A DNA stretch of 17,971 nucleotides. It comes from a bacterium (GTDB taxonomy: Bacteria; Vulcanimicrobiota; Vulcanimicrobiia; Vulcanimicrobiales; SCRA01). Location: NCBI GenBank assembly GCA_004298675.1, contig SCRI01000072.1, positions 1 through 17,971 of the forward strand, written 5' to 3'. A program made the position numbers and the translations under genes. The notes under the pieces are model-generated. The model was not told the DNA's origin. It ran no database searches and saw only the letters and a program-made list of their open reading frames with translations. Positions 6,049 to 13,530 of the stretch are shown piece by piece (position 1 is the first letter of the stretch; each line of letters opens with the position of its first letter).

Positions 6049-7614
6049 TTGGACGCAGTAGCAGGACATCTCGACGAGCGTGGTGCCCCCATCGTCTCGC
6101 TCGTCGAGATCACGAAGCGGTTTGAAGGCGTTGTCGCTCTCGACGGCGTGTCGCTTGACGTCGCAGCCGGCGAAGTCGTCGTGGTGTTGGGCGAAAACGG
6201 TGCCGGAAAGTCGACACTCGTCAACGTCATGATCGGCGCCCTCCAGCCAAACGAGGGGACCATCTACGTGCGCGGTCAAAGGGTCTCTCACCAAGACCCC
6301 GCGGCTGCACGCCGCCAAGGCATCAACGCCGTCTTGCAGGATTTCAGCCTCGCGCCATCCCTCAGCGTGGCTGACAACCTGTTCCTTGGACGGGAGCCGA
6401 TGCGCCTCTTCATTCGCGACCGAGCTCGCGCGCGCCGCGAGGGGCGCGAGGCAATGCAGATGCTGGGAGTCAATATCGACGTCGATACGCCGGTATTGTT
6501 CCTCAGTCGAGCTGAACAACAGATGGTGGAAATCGTCAAGGCGCTGTGTGGGCGGCCAGGCGCCTTGATCCTCGACGAGCCGACCGCGACGCTCACCGGG
6601 GAGGAGACGCGTCGACTCTTTGAGATCGTCACGCGACTCAAGAGCGAAGGTTGGGGGGTGCTTTACATCACCCACCGCATGGAGGAGGTCCAGCGGCTCG
6701 GCGATCGCGTCGTGGTCCTTCGGGACGGTCGCCATATCTCTACGTATCGCGTCGCGAACGTGTCTGAGACGCACCTCATCCAAGACATGGTCGGCCGTCC
6801 CTTGAGCGCCCTCTACCCGGCCAAGGTGAGCGCCACGACGAATGCGCCTCCGGTGCTGCGGGTCGATAATCTCACGAGCAAGGACAAGAAGATTCTCGGC
6901 GTCTCGCTCGAGGTACGCCCCGGAGAAATCGTGGGGATCGCCGGGCTCGTCCGGTCCGGATGCTCGGAGGTAGCGCGAGCCTGCTTTGGATTGATCGAGC
7001 TCGACCAGGGATTCATCGAAATTGCCGGAGGCAGGGTCGAGAAGCCCGATCTGAGGAAGATGTTGCACCTGGGCCTCATCTACTTGCCGCAGGATCGGCG
7101 CGGCGAGGCGCTCTCCCTCTCTCGGACGATCGAAGAGAATGTTTCGCTCGAAGTCCTCGGCGAGTGGCGGTACAGCCCCTTCGGTCTGGTCAATCATGCG
7201 GCCGTCCACGAGGCCGTCGACGCGATCACCGAGCGCCTAGACGTCCGGCCGCGCAACATTCACCAGCCAGTCGTGAGTCTCTCGGGTGGGAACCAGCAAA
7301 AGGTCGTACTCGGCCGAGCGCTCACACGACCGCGCTCGGTCTACGTGTTCGACGAACCAACGGCGGGTGTCGATGTCGGTGCGCGGCAAGCCATCTACCA
7401 TCACATGCACGAGATCTGCAAGTCCGGCGCCGGCATTCTCTTCGCCTCGTCAGATCTGGAAGAGATCGTGCACCTCTCGTCTCGAGTCTACGTCATGCAC
7501 GAAGGCCGGATCCAGACCGAGCTGCACGGCGATGAGATCAACGATGAAGCGGTGGTAAGCTATTCATTTGGCCGGGACTCGGCGAACAGGGGAACGCTCC
7601 GTGCAAGCAACTGA
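6049..7614 (+). CDS. Sugar-type (RbsA-like) ABC transporter ATPase, two fused domains
   Basis: A 521-residue tandem ATPase of the RbsA/MglA/XylG class that powers import through the permease encoded next. Domain 1 has Walker A GENGAGKST (48-56), a degenerate signature LSRAEQQMVEI (from 152) and Walker B LILDEPTATLT (Asp176, Glu177). Domain 2 has the degenerate P-loop GEIVGIAGLVRSG lacking the Walker lysine, as is usual in this class, then SGGNQQKVVLGRAL (from 412) and VYVFDEPTAGVDVG (Asp435, Glu436). The start is a TTG preceded by AAGGAA, and no ATG or GTG fits before the conserved EITKRF. It lies 9 nt after the binding-protein gene and overlaps the permease gene by 14 nt. Despite the family's usual sugar substrates, the neighbours argue for a nitrogenous substrate. 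Confidence 0.92.
   Translation: MDAVAGHLDERGAPIVSLVEITKRFEGVVALDGVSLDVAAGEVVVVLGENGAGKSTLVNVMIGALQPNEGTIYVRGQRVSHQDPAAARRQGINAVLQDFSLAPSLSVADNLFLGREPMRLFIRDRARARREGREAMQMLGVNIDVDTPVLFLSRAEQQMVEIVKALCGRPGALILDEPTATLTGEETRRLFEIVTRLKSEGWGVLYITHRMEEVQRLGDRVVVLRDGRHISTYRVANVSETHLIQDMVGRPLSALYPAKVSATTNAPPVLRVDNLTSKDKKILGVSLEVRPGEIVGIAGLVRSGCSEVARACFGLIELDQGFIEIAGGRVEKPDLRKMLHLGLIYLPQDRRGEALSLSRTIEENVSLEVLGEWRYSPFGLVNHAAVHEAVDAITERLDVRPRNIHQPVVSLSGGNQQKVVLGRALTRPRSVYVFDEPTAGVDVGARQAIYHHMHEICKSGAGILFASSDLEEIVHLSSRVYVMHEGRIQTELHGDEINDEAVVSYSFGRDSANRGTLRASN
7588..7594 (+). promoter_or_regulatory. Ribosome-binding site setting the permease start
   Basis: AGGGGAA ends 6 nt before the GTG at 7601. The frame also has an upstream TTG (7568), but that has no comparable site. 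The GTG gives an N-terminus that leads directly into the first hydrophobic segment. Confidence 0.6.
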
Positions 7615-8665
7615 CTCGAGAAACAACCCCGTCGTGCAACTCGGTGACGGCCTTCGGAATATCTTCGCAAAGACCGGCGCCCTGCCGTTCTTGCTCGTGA
7701 TTCTGGTCGTCGTCTTCCAGTTGGCGAACAGCCGCTTTCTGGGACGACAGAACATGGAGGACATGCTTCACGAGGGTGTGTTCCTGGCCTTGGCATCGCT
7801 TGGTCAGATGTTCATCCTTGTATCGGGGGGCTTCGACCTCTCGATCGGCTCGAACATCGCCCTTACAAGCATTTCCAGTGCGTCAGTGATGGCCGCAGTC
7901 TATGGCGTTCACCCGGGAGCCGCTGGCCAGGCGATCGCTGCGGGCGCAGCAACAGCCGCCGTTGTGGGATTGGTCGTCGGCCTGGTCAACGGTGTGGGCG
8001 TCGCCGTGCTCGGCGTCAACCCATTCATCGTTACCCTCGCGACAGCTAGCGCTTTCCAAGGTATCACCTTGTTGATCAGTCAAGGCCAAGAGGTCGGAGG
8101 ACTGCCCAATGCCTTCATCACGAGCGTTGGCTCCGGTTCGTGGCTCGGCCTCCCGATCGCCGGTTGGGTCACGCTTCCCCTCGTCCTCGGGCTCTACGTG
8201 CTCCTGGCTTGGGCACGGTACGGCAGGTACATCTTCGCCATCGGCTCAAATGCGGCCGCGGCGCGTGTGGCTGGGGTTCACGTCGGCCTGCAGGTCCTGG
8301 CGACCTATGTGATCTGCGCCGTTGCAACTGCCATAGCCGGGTTCCTCCTCACGGCCCGCGTCTCGGCCGGCGAGCCGTTGCTGGGCGCTGAGTATACCTT
8401 GCAGAGCATAACGGCCGCCGTCATCGGGGGGGCATCCCTCCGCGGCGGACGGGGCAGCATCGGCGGCACGCTCCTCGGCGTTGTATTCGTGATCTTTCTC
8501 GCCGACGGCATGGACCTCATGCGCCTCGGCTCCAACCACGAGATGATCGCATTGGGGCTCGTGCTCATCTTCGCCGTCGTCGCGGACAGACAACGCGCCA
8601 AGGCCGTCGCCGCGGGATACCAGAAGCGCCTGATTTCTCAGTCCGATCCCGCGACGGAGGGCTAA
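7601..8665 (+). CDS. RbsC-like ABC transporter permease
   Basis: A 354-residue integral membrane protein of the branched-chain amino acid/ribose-type permease superfamily. The first membrane segment is near residues 25-42 (LPFLLVILVVVFQLA). The family landmark SGGFDLSIGSNIALTS follows EGVFLALASLGQMFILV. Later segments include VVGLVVGLVNGVGV, VNPFIVTLATASAFQGI, IGSNAAAARVAGVHV (the cytoplasmic coupling loop), and VIGGASLRGGRGSIGGTLLGV. Length is typical of RbsC (320-350). Its start overlaps the ATPase gene by 14 nt and the next gene begins 1 nt after its stop, so it is translationally coupled both ways. Only one permease gene is present, so it probably acts as a homodimer with the fused ATPase, as RbsC does. 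Confidence 0.92.
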   Translation: MQATDSRNNPVVQLGDGLRNIFAKTGALPFLLVILVVVFQLANSRFLGRQNMEDMLHEGVFLALASLGQMFILVSGGFDLSIGSNIALTSISSASVMAAVYGVHPGAAGQAIAAGAATAAVVGLVVGLVNGVGVAVLGVNPFIVTLATASAFQGITLLISQGQEVGGLPNAFITSVGSGSWLGLPIAGWVTLPLVLGLYVLLAWARYGRYIFAIGSNAAAARVAGVHVGLQVLATYVICAVATAIAGFLLTARVSAGEPLLGAEYTLQSITAAVIGGASLRGGRGSIGGTLLGVVFVIFLADGMDLMRLGSNHEMIALGLVLIFAVVADRQRAKAVAAGYQKRLISQSDPATEG

Positions 8666-8666
8666 C

Positions 8667-9644
8667 GTGGAAGAGGCATCCCAAGCCTGCGTCATCGAGC
8701 GGCGTCCCGCCGCCGGAGGCAAGCCAAGCGTCACCTACCGTTACGCCGGCGACCGCTACCTTCTCGCCGAGTATGGCGAGATGAACTTCGACCTCACGCT
8801 GAACTTCATTGTGCAGGCTGTGGACGGCGCGCTTCAACGAACTCCGTTCGAAGGCCTCATCGAGGCGGCACCCGGCTTCCGATCCATTCTCGTATCCTAT
8901 GAGCCGCGCTCCTGCCGGCTTGCCGGCCTCATCGAGCACCTCGACCGCATCTACGACGGCATCCCGGACGAGAAGTCCCTCGTGATCCCAAGCCGGCGCA
9001 TTTACCTGCCGATCGCGTTCGATGACAGCCAGACGCGAGAGGCGGTCACGCGGTACGCGCAGCTGATTCGGGCCGATGCTCCAAACGTCGAGGGGGGGAC
9101 GAACGTCGACTATACGGTGCGGTACAACGGCTTCTCCGACCGCGAGGAGCTCTATGCCGCAGTGCTCGGTGCGGAGCTCTGGACCGCATTCATCGGGTTC
9201 TTTCCGGGATTGCCCTTCATGTTTCCGCTCGATCCGCTGCGCTTCATCTTCGTCCCGAAGTACAATCCCACGCGCACATGGACGCCTGAGGGCGCCGTGG
9301 GCATCGGAGGCCCGTGCTACTCCATCTACCCGGTCGAATCTCCCGGAGGTTACCAGCTCATCGGGCGGACCCTCCCGATCTACGACCTACGGCAGCGAAA
9401 CAGCGCCTTCAAGTCGGATCCCATCTTGGTGCGACCAGCCGACCGCATCGTCTTTCATCGAGTCTCGGAGCAGGAGTTGCTCGACGGATTTGCAGACGTA
9501 CACGCGGACCGCTACCAGTATCGCATCGAGGACGCGCCGTTCGACGTGAGTGCCTATCTGGCATACTTGGAGCGCATCCGCCCCGAGGCCGAGGCGTGGC
9601 GGCACGCGCGTGAGGAAGCGGCACAGCGGACGCCAGTGGCCTAG
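8667..9644 (+). CDS. pxpB: Carboxyltransferase subunit A (PxpB/KipI family, urea-carboxylase-like)
   Basis: A 325-residue member of the allophanate hydrolase subunit 1 / carboxyltransferase domain family, half of a two-part carboxyltransferase. Family signs are GEMNFDLTLNFIVQAVDGAL (about 37-56), GFFPGLPFMFPLDP (about 178-191), the motif KYNPTRTWTPEGAVGIGG soon after, and ESPGGYQLIGRTLPIYD. That motif is what I expect of the carboxyltransferase region of urea carboxylases (R-TWTPE-AVGIGG); KipI/PxpB proteins read closer to PRTRVPAGSVGIAGG. It also exceeds the roughly 220-residue KipI type in length. This favours a biotin-dependent reaction with the accC and accB products encoded nearby. The GTG start has GGAGGG before it. 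It is one nt after the permease gene and is followed by its partner subunit gene. The symbol marks family only: activity on 5-oxoproline is not shown. Confidence 0.85.
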   Translation: MEEASQACVIERRPAAGGKPSVTYRYAGDRYLLAEYGEMNFDLTLNFIVQAVDGALQRTPFEGLIEAAPGFRSILVSYEPRSCRLAGLIEHLDRIYDGIPDEKSLVIPSRRIYLPIAFDDSQTREAVTRYAQLIRADAPNVEGGTNVDYTVRYNGFSDREELYAAVLGAELWTAFIGFFPGLPFMFPLDPLRFIFVPKYNPTRTWTPEGAVGIGGPCYSIYPVESPGGYQLIGRTLPIYDLRQRNSAFKSDPILVRPADRIVFHRVSEQELLDGFADVHADRYQYRIEDAPFDVSAYLAYLERIRPEAEAWRHAREEAAQRTPVA

Positions 9645-9674
9645 TTTGACGAATGACGAGCGAGGAATCAGACC

Positions 9675-10670
9675 ATGAGCAGCCCGCATGATCGCAGTCT
9701 GGAGATTCTCGAGGCTGGGATCCATTCAACGGTGCAGGACTTCCCGGGGCGTCGCGGATATCAAGCGCGGGGATTCTTCCCTGCGGGCCCCATGGACGCA
9801 TTCGCACTTCGCGCAGCGAATCTCTTGGTCGCAAACGACGAAGGCGCAGCGGGCATTGAGATCACGCTTGGAAAGTTCGCCGTGCGCTTCACCTGCGAGA
9901 CCACGGCTGCGTTGACCGGGGCTGCCGTCGACGCTACGCTCAACGGTGAGCCGCTTAGCTTGTGGGGGACAGTTCACGTCGCTGCGGGCGACGAGCTGCG
10001 CATCGGCATGGCGAAGGGGCCGGGCTTCCGCGTCTACCTGGCGGTCGCGGGCGGCATCGACGTGCCGTTGGTACTGGGATCCCGCGCGACATACACGATG
10101 GGGGCGCTCGGCGGCCTCGACGGGCGCCTCTTGAAGAAGGGGGACCACCTCTCCCTGCTGCCCTCGACGACGGCGCCTCGGCGGTACCGATTCGAAGCCG
10201 ACGCTGTTCCCCACTATAGCCGCGAGTGGGAAATCGAGGTGATGCGCGGACCACAGGCAGATCCGGATTTTCTGACGCCGGAGGACCTCTCCACGTTCTT
10301 CGCATCCCCTTGGAGCGTCGGTCATAACTCTAATCGTGTCGGTGTGCGCCTCGGGACGACGCACTTCACTTGGGCGCGCAAGACGGGTGGCGTCGCCGGA
10401 GGACACCCGTCCAACATCCTTGATAACGGGTATCCGCTTGGCGGAATCAACTTGAACGGCGATACGCCGGTCATCCTTGGTCCCGACGGACCGACCGCCG
10501 GGGGATTCGTGGTCATCGCCACCGTCGTCGGCGGCGCGCTTTGGAAACTCGGTCAACTACGGCCCGGCAGTGACGCGATCCGATTCAAGGAGGTTGACTA
10601 CGCTGCAGCAGCCTCTTTGACGCGAGATCTCGAGGCAAGGCTTTCCGGCGAGCACCTGGTGGAGATATAG
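9675..10670 (+). CDS. pxpC: Carboxyltransferase subunit B (PxpC/KipA family)
   Basis: A 331-residue protein of the allophanate hydrolase subunit 2 / biotin-dependent carboxyltransferase family (KipA, PxpC), the partner of the previous gene's product. The diagnostic N-terminus is visible: LEILEAGIHSTVQDFPGRRG, then FFPAGPMDAFALRAANLLV and GIEITLGKFAVRF. Further on come YLAVAGGIDVPLVLGSRATYTMGALGG, the SNRVGVRLG strand, and the closing LGPDGPTAGGFVVIATV, all in the usual order. Length fits (about 310-340). The ATG has GAGGAA 9 nt upstream. It starts 30 nt after pxpB and ends 3 nt before pxpA. In urea carboxylase both halves are fused to biotin carboxylase and carrier domains, whereas here the four parts are separate genes. 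Confidence 0.9.
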   Translation: MSSPHDRSLEILEAGIHSTVQDFPGRRGYQARGFFPAGPMDAFALRAANLLVANDEGAAGIEITLGKFAVRFTCETTAALTGAAVDATLNGEPLSLWGTVHVAAGDELRIGMAKGPGFRVYLAVAGGIDVPLVLGSRATYTMGALGGLDGRLLKKGDHLSLLPSTTAPRRYRFEADAVPHYSREWEIEVMRGPQADPDFLTPEDLSTFFASPWSVGHNSNRVGVRLGTTHFTWARKTGGVAGGHPSNILDNGYPLGGINLNGDTPVILGPDGPTAGGFVVIATVVGGALWKLGQLRPGSDAIRFKEVDYAAAASLTRDLEARLSGEHLVEI

Positions 10671-10673
10671 ACC

Positions 10674-11462
10674 ATGATCAAGATGGATATTAACGTCGAC
10701 ATGGGCGAGGGCTTTGGGCGGTGGACGCTAGGCGACGATGAGGCGCTCATGCCCTACATTTCCTCGGCGAATATCGCTTGCGGGTTTCATGCGGGTGACC
10801 CGAGAATCATGCGACGGACCGTTAGCGCAGCGGTGCGCCACGGGCTCGACATCGGCGCGCACGTCGCACTTCCGGATCTCCTTGGGTTCGGTCGCCGCCG
10901 AATGGCGCTTTCTCCGGAAGAGGTGCGCGACTACGGTACCTATCAGATTGGGGCGCTCTGGGCGTTCGTGAAGAGCGAAGGTGGGACGCTGTCGTACGTC
11001 AAGCCCCACGGCTCGCTCTATGCGATGATCAACGAGAATCCGGCGATGGCGTCCGCTCTCGCCGAAGGTCTCGCGGGCATCGATCCCGACCTCATCCTTC
11101 TGCTGCTCAACCGAAATACCGAAGCAGCGGTCGCGCGCCACGGCATCCGCCTCATCGCCGAGGGATTCGTCGATCTGGACTACGATGCCAAAGGCAACCT
11201 CATCATCGAGCGAGTGAAGGCCGCGCGGGATCCGGACGACGTCGCGACGCGTGCGTTGCGGATCGCAACGGAGCACAAGGTACGAACGATCGAAGGGATC
11301 GATCTGAGCGTGGACACGCCGACCATCTGCATTCATGGCGATGCTCCAAACGCACTGGATGTAGTAAGCGCGACACGCCGCCGCTTCGACGAAGCGGGCA
11401 TTTCGCTCATGCCTATTCGCCGTATTCTCGCATCGCACTCGCCGGAGCAGCCCGTGGCATGA
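10674..11462 (+). CDS. pxpA: LamB/YcsF family protein (PxpA-like lactam/5-oxoproline opening subunit)
   Basis: A 262-residue LamB/YcsF protein. The hallmark start DINVDMGEGFGRW, SANIACGFHAGDPRIMRRTV and VKPHGSLYAMI are all present, with the acidic and His residues of the polysaccharide-deacetylase-like fold. Bacterial members (PxpA) work with PxpB and PxpC in ATP-dependent opening of 5-oxoproline. The fungal namesake LamB is needed for growth on 2-pyrrolidinone. Here the GABA genes on either side make a gamma-lactam the more likely substrate (inference). Length is normal (about 250). ATG is preceded by GGAG 9 nt upstream, and a second ATG three codons in could also serve. Its stop overlaps the start of the dehydrogenase gene (ATGA), indicating translational coupling. 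Confidence 0.9.
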   Translation: MIKMDINVDMGEGFGRWTLGDDEALMPYISSANIACGFHAGDPRIMRRTVSAAVRHGLDIGAHVALPDLLGFGRRRMALSPEEVRDYGTYQIGALWAFVKSEGGTLSYVKPHGSLYAMINENPAMASALAEGLAGIDPDLILLLLNRNTEAAVARHGIRLIAEGFVDLDYDAKGNLIIERVKAARDPDDVATRALRIATEHKVRTIEGIDLSVDTPTICIHGDAPNALDVVSATRRRFDEAGISLMPIRRILASHSPEQPVA

Positions 11463-12949
11463 GGCACACCGGCAATGCGACCGTGGCTGGTCACGAGAAC
11501 GCCCTGATGGTCCTCAAATCCGTGCCCTCTGGCATGCTCATCGGCGGGAGCTGGGTTGCCGCGACGTCCGGCACCACGATGGCCGTCGAAGACCCGGCGA
11601 CGGGAGAGGTCATCGCCTCGGTACCCGATGCCTCCCCACGGGATGCGGCCGAGGCCGCTCGTCACGTCGTCGAAGCTCAGCGAACCTGGAGCTCCACGTC
11701 TCCCGAAGAACGCAGTGAGATCCTGCGGCGGGCGTTCGAGCGGATGACGGAAAGGGCGGAGGAACTCGCGTGCCTCGTCACGCTCGAGAACGGAAAGCCG
11801 CTGGCTGAAGCGCGCGCGGAAGTCGCCTACGCCGCCGAGTTCTTTCGCTGGTTTAGCCATCAGGCTGTCGCACTCGGCGGAGGCTTTGGACGACCGCCGA
11901 GCGGCTCGGGGCGTATTCTGGTCATGCGACAGCCCGTCGGTCCGGCGCTGCTCATCACCCCGTGGAACTTCCCGCTCGCGATGCTGACCCGCAAAATCGG
12001 CCCGGCCATCGCCGCAGGCTGCACGATGATCGTCAAGCCGGCACCCGAGACGCCGCTGAGCGCCCTCGTGCTCGGTTCTCTGCTGATCTCGGTTGGTCTC
12101 CCGGCCGAGACCATCAGCATCATCACGACCTCTCACGCGGACACGGTGGTCGAAGCGATCCTCAAGGAGCCCGGAATCCGTAAGATCAGCTTCACTGGCT
12201 CGACGGAGATTGGACGCCTCCTTCTCCATCGTGCTGCGGATCGAGTGCTGCGGACGTCAATGGAGCTCGGCGGGAACGCGCCGTTTATCGTCTTTTCCGA
12301 TGCCGACTTGGAACTCGCTGTTGAAGGGGCGGTGGTCGCGAAGATGCGCAACGGCGGGGAGTCCTGCATCGCAGCGAATCGCATGTACGTCCAGAGGTCC
12401 GTCGCTGCGGAATTCTCCAGTCGTCTTGCGAATCGGATGCGGCAGCTGCGCGTGGGTCATGGGCTCGATGCCGACGTCGAGGTTGGGCCGCTCATTAATG
12501 CCGAAGGCAAGGCCAAAGTGGAAGCTCTCGTCGACGACATGCTGCAGCGCGGAGGGTCTTTGCTAGTTGGAGGTACACGCATGACCGGCAAAGGATACTT
12601 CTTCGCACCAACGGTTATCGCGGATGTCCCCCCGCAGAGTCGCGTACTCCATGAAGAGATCTTCGGGCCGGTGGCGCCTATCATCAGCTTCGACGGTGAG
12701 GCCGAGGCGATCGCGTTGGCGAACGCTACGCCTTTCGGCCTCGCCGCGTATGCCTTCACGCGAGACCTCGGACGCGCGATGCGCGTTTCAGAGTCGCTCG
12801 AGGCCGGGATGGTCGGCATCAATACCGGCCTCATCTCGACGCCCGCCGCACCTTTCGGAGGGAGCAAGCAGAGCGGCTTGGGCCGCGAAGGCGGAGACCA
12901 AGGGATGTCCGAGTATCTCGAGACCAAATACGTTCGCGTCAACTGGTAA
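11459..12949 (+). CDS. gabD: Succinate-semialdehyde dehydrogenase (aldehyde dehydrogenase family)
   Basis: A 496-residue NAD(P)-dependent aldehyde dehydrogenase. It has the cofactor-binding segments TPWNFPLAMLTRKIGPAIAA and IVKPAPETPLSAL, the FTGSTEIGRLL loop, general base Glu269 in MELGGNAPFIVF, catalytic Cys303 in GGESCIAANRMYV, and EIFGPVAPIISF near the C-terminus. The ELGGNAPFIVF and GGSKQSGLGREGG stretches fit the GabD branch best. With gabT in the same operon, oxidation of succinate semialdehyde to succinate is the natural role. Start: ATG at 11459 overlaps the pxpA stop. A later ATG at 11507 would remove 16 residues before the conserved region and cannot be excluded. The next gene lies 14 nt downstream. 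Glutarate-semialdehyde oxidation is an alternative if the cluster handles a C5 lactam. Confidence 0.87.
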   Translation: MRHTGNATVAGHENALMVLKSVPSGMLIGGSWVAATSGTTMAVEDPATGEVIASVPDASPRDAAEAARHVVEAQRTWSSTSPEERSEILRRAFERMTERAEELACLVTLENGKPLAEARAEVAYAAEFFRWFSHQAVALGGGFGRPPSGSGRILVMRQPVGPALLITPWNFPLAMLTRKIGPAIAAGCTMIVKPAPETPLSALVLGSLLISVGLPAETISIITTSHADTVVEAILKEPGIRKISFTGSTEIGRLLLHRAADRVLRTSMELGGNAPFIVFSDADLELAVEGAVVAKMRNGGESCIAANRMYVQRSVAAEFSSRLANRMRQLRVGHGLDADVEVGPLINAEGKAKVEALVDDMLQRGGSLLVGGTRMTGKGYFFAPTVIADVPPQSRVLHEEIFGPVAPIISFDGEAEAIALANATPFGLAAYAFTRDLGRAMRVSESLEAGMVGINTGLISTPAAPFGGSKQSGLGREGGDQGMSEYLETKYVRVNW

Positions 12950-12963
12950 TAGGAGAAAGCCGC

Positions 12964-13530
12964 ATGTCGCGCATCTTGTCCATGGCCCAAGCCCGGTGGC
13001 GACCCGATACGACGGCCCTCGTCATCAGCGGCTCACTTGTGATGGCGTTCTCCGCCCATATCGCGGTGCGCGTTCCCTTCAGCCCTGTGCCGATCACCGG
13101 TCAGACTCTTGCCCTTCCCTTGATCGTCGCCGCTCTCGGCAGGAACCGCGCGGTCATGGCGATCTTCCTGTACCTCGCAGAAGGAGCGAGCGGTTTGCCC
13201 GTCTTTGCCCCTGGCGGCATCGGTCCGTTCACGCTGATCGGTCCTACCGCCGGTTACCTCTGGGGCTTTCTCGGCGCGGCGTGGCTCCTTGGCACGCTCT
13301 TCGAGCTCGGGCTCGTCGAGAACGTTCTGGGGCGCCTGCTCTCCATCGCGCTCTCAGACGCCGTGGTCTTCGCATTAGGTGCCGTATGGCTCGCGCACTT
13401 CGTGGGCATCGACCGCGCATTCGCGCTAGGTGTCACGCCATTCTTGGTTGGCGATGCGCTCAAGGTCGGGATCGCAACGTTCACGGCGCCAGCGGCTTTC
13501 CGCGTTACGGCGATGTTCCCGCGTCACTAG
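12964..13530 (+). CDS. bioY: BioY biotin transporter (S component)
   Basis: A 188-residue membrane protein of the BioY family, which takes up biotin alone or with an ECF energy module. The signature VRVPFSPVPITGQTLALPL is clear (about 35-53), followed by AIFLYLAEGASGLPVFAPGG, IGPTAGYLWGFLGA and hydrophobic helices, giving about six membrane segments in all, which is usual. It starts with ATG after AGGAG, 14 nt from the dehydrogenase stop, so it belongs to the same operon. A biotin importer beside a biotin carboxylase and carrier suggests cofactor supply for this pathway. No EcfA or EcfT genes are present, so it either works alone or shares a module encoded elsewhere. Its last 26 nt overlap the convergent gene. 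Confidence 0.93.
   Translation: MSRILSMAQARWRPDTTALVISGSLVMAFSAHIAVRVPFSPVPITGQTLALPLIVAALGRNRAVMAIFLYLAEGASGLPVFAPGGIGPFTLIGPTAGYLWGFLGAAWLLGTLFELGLVENVLGRLLSIALSDAVVFALGAVWLAHFVGIDRAFALGVTPFLVGDALKVGIATFTAPAAFRVTAMFPRH

Noticed and set aside
5239-7209. A 656-codon open frame on the minus strand
   Set aside because: It lies opposite the binding-protein and ATPase genes, has no recognisable domain, and is an expected by-product of GC-rich codon use in the real genes.
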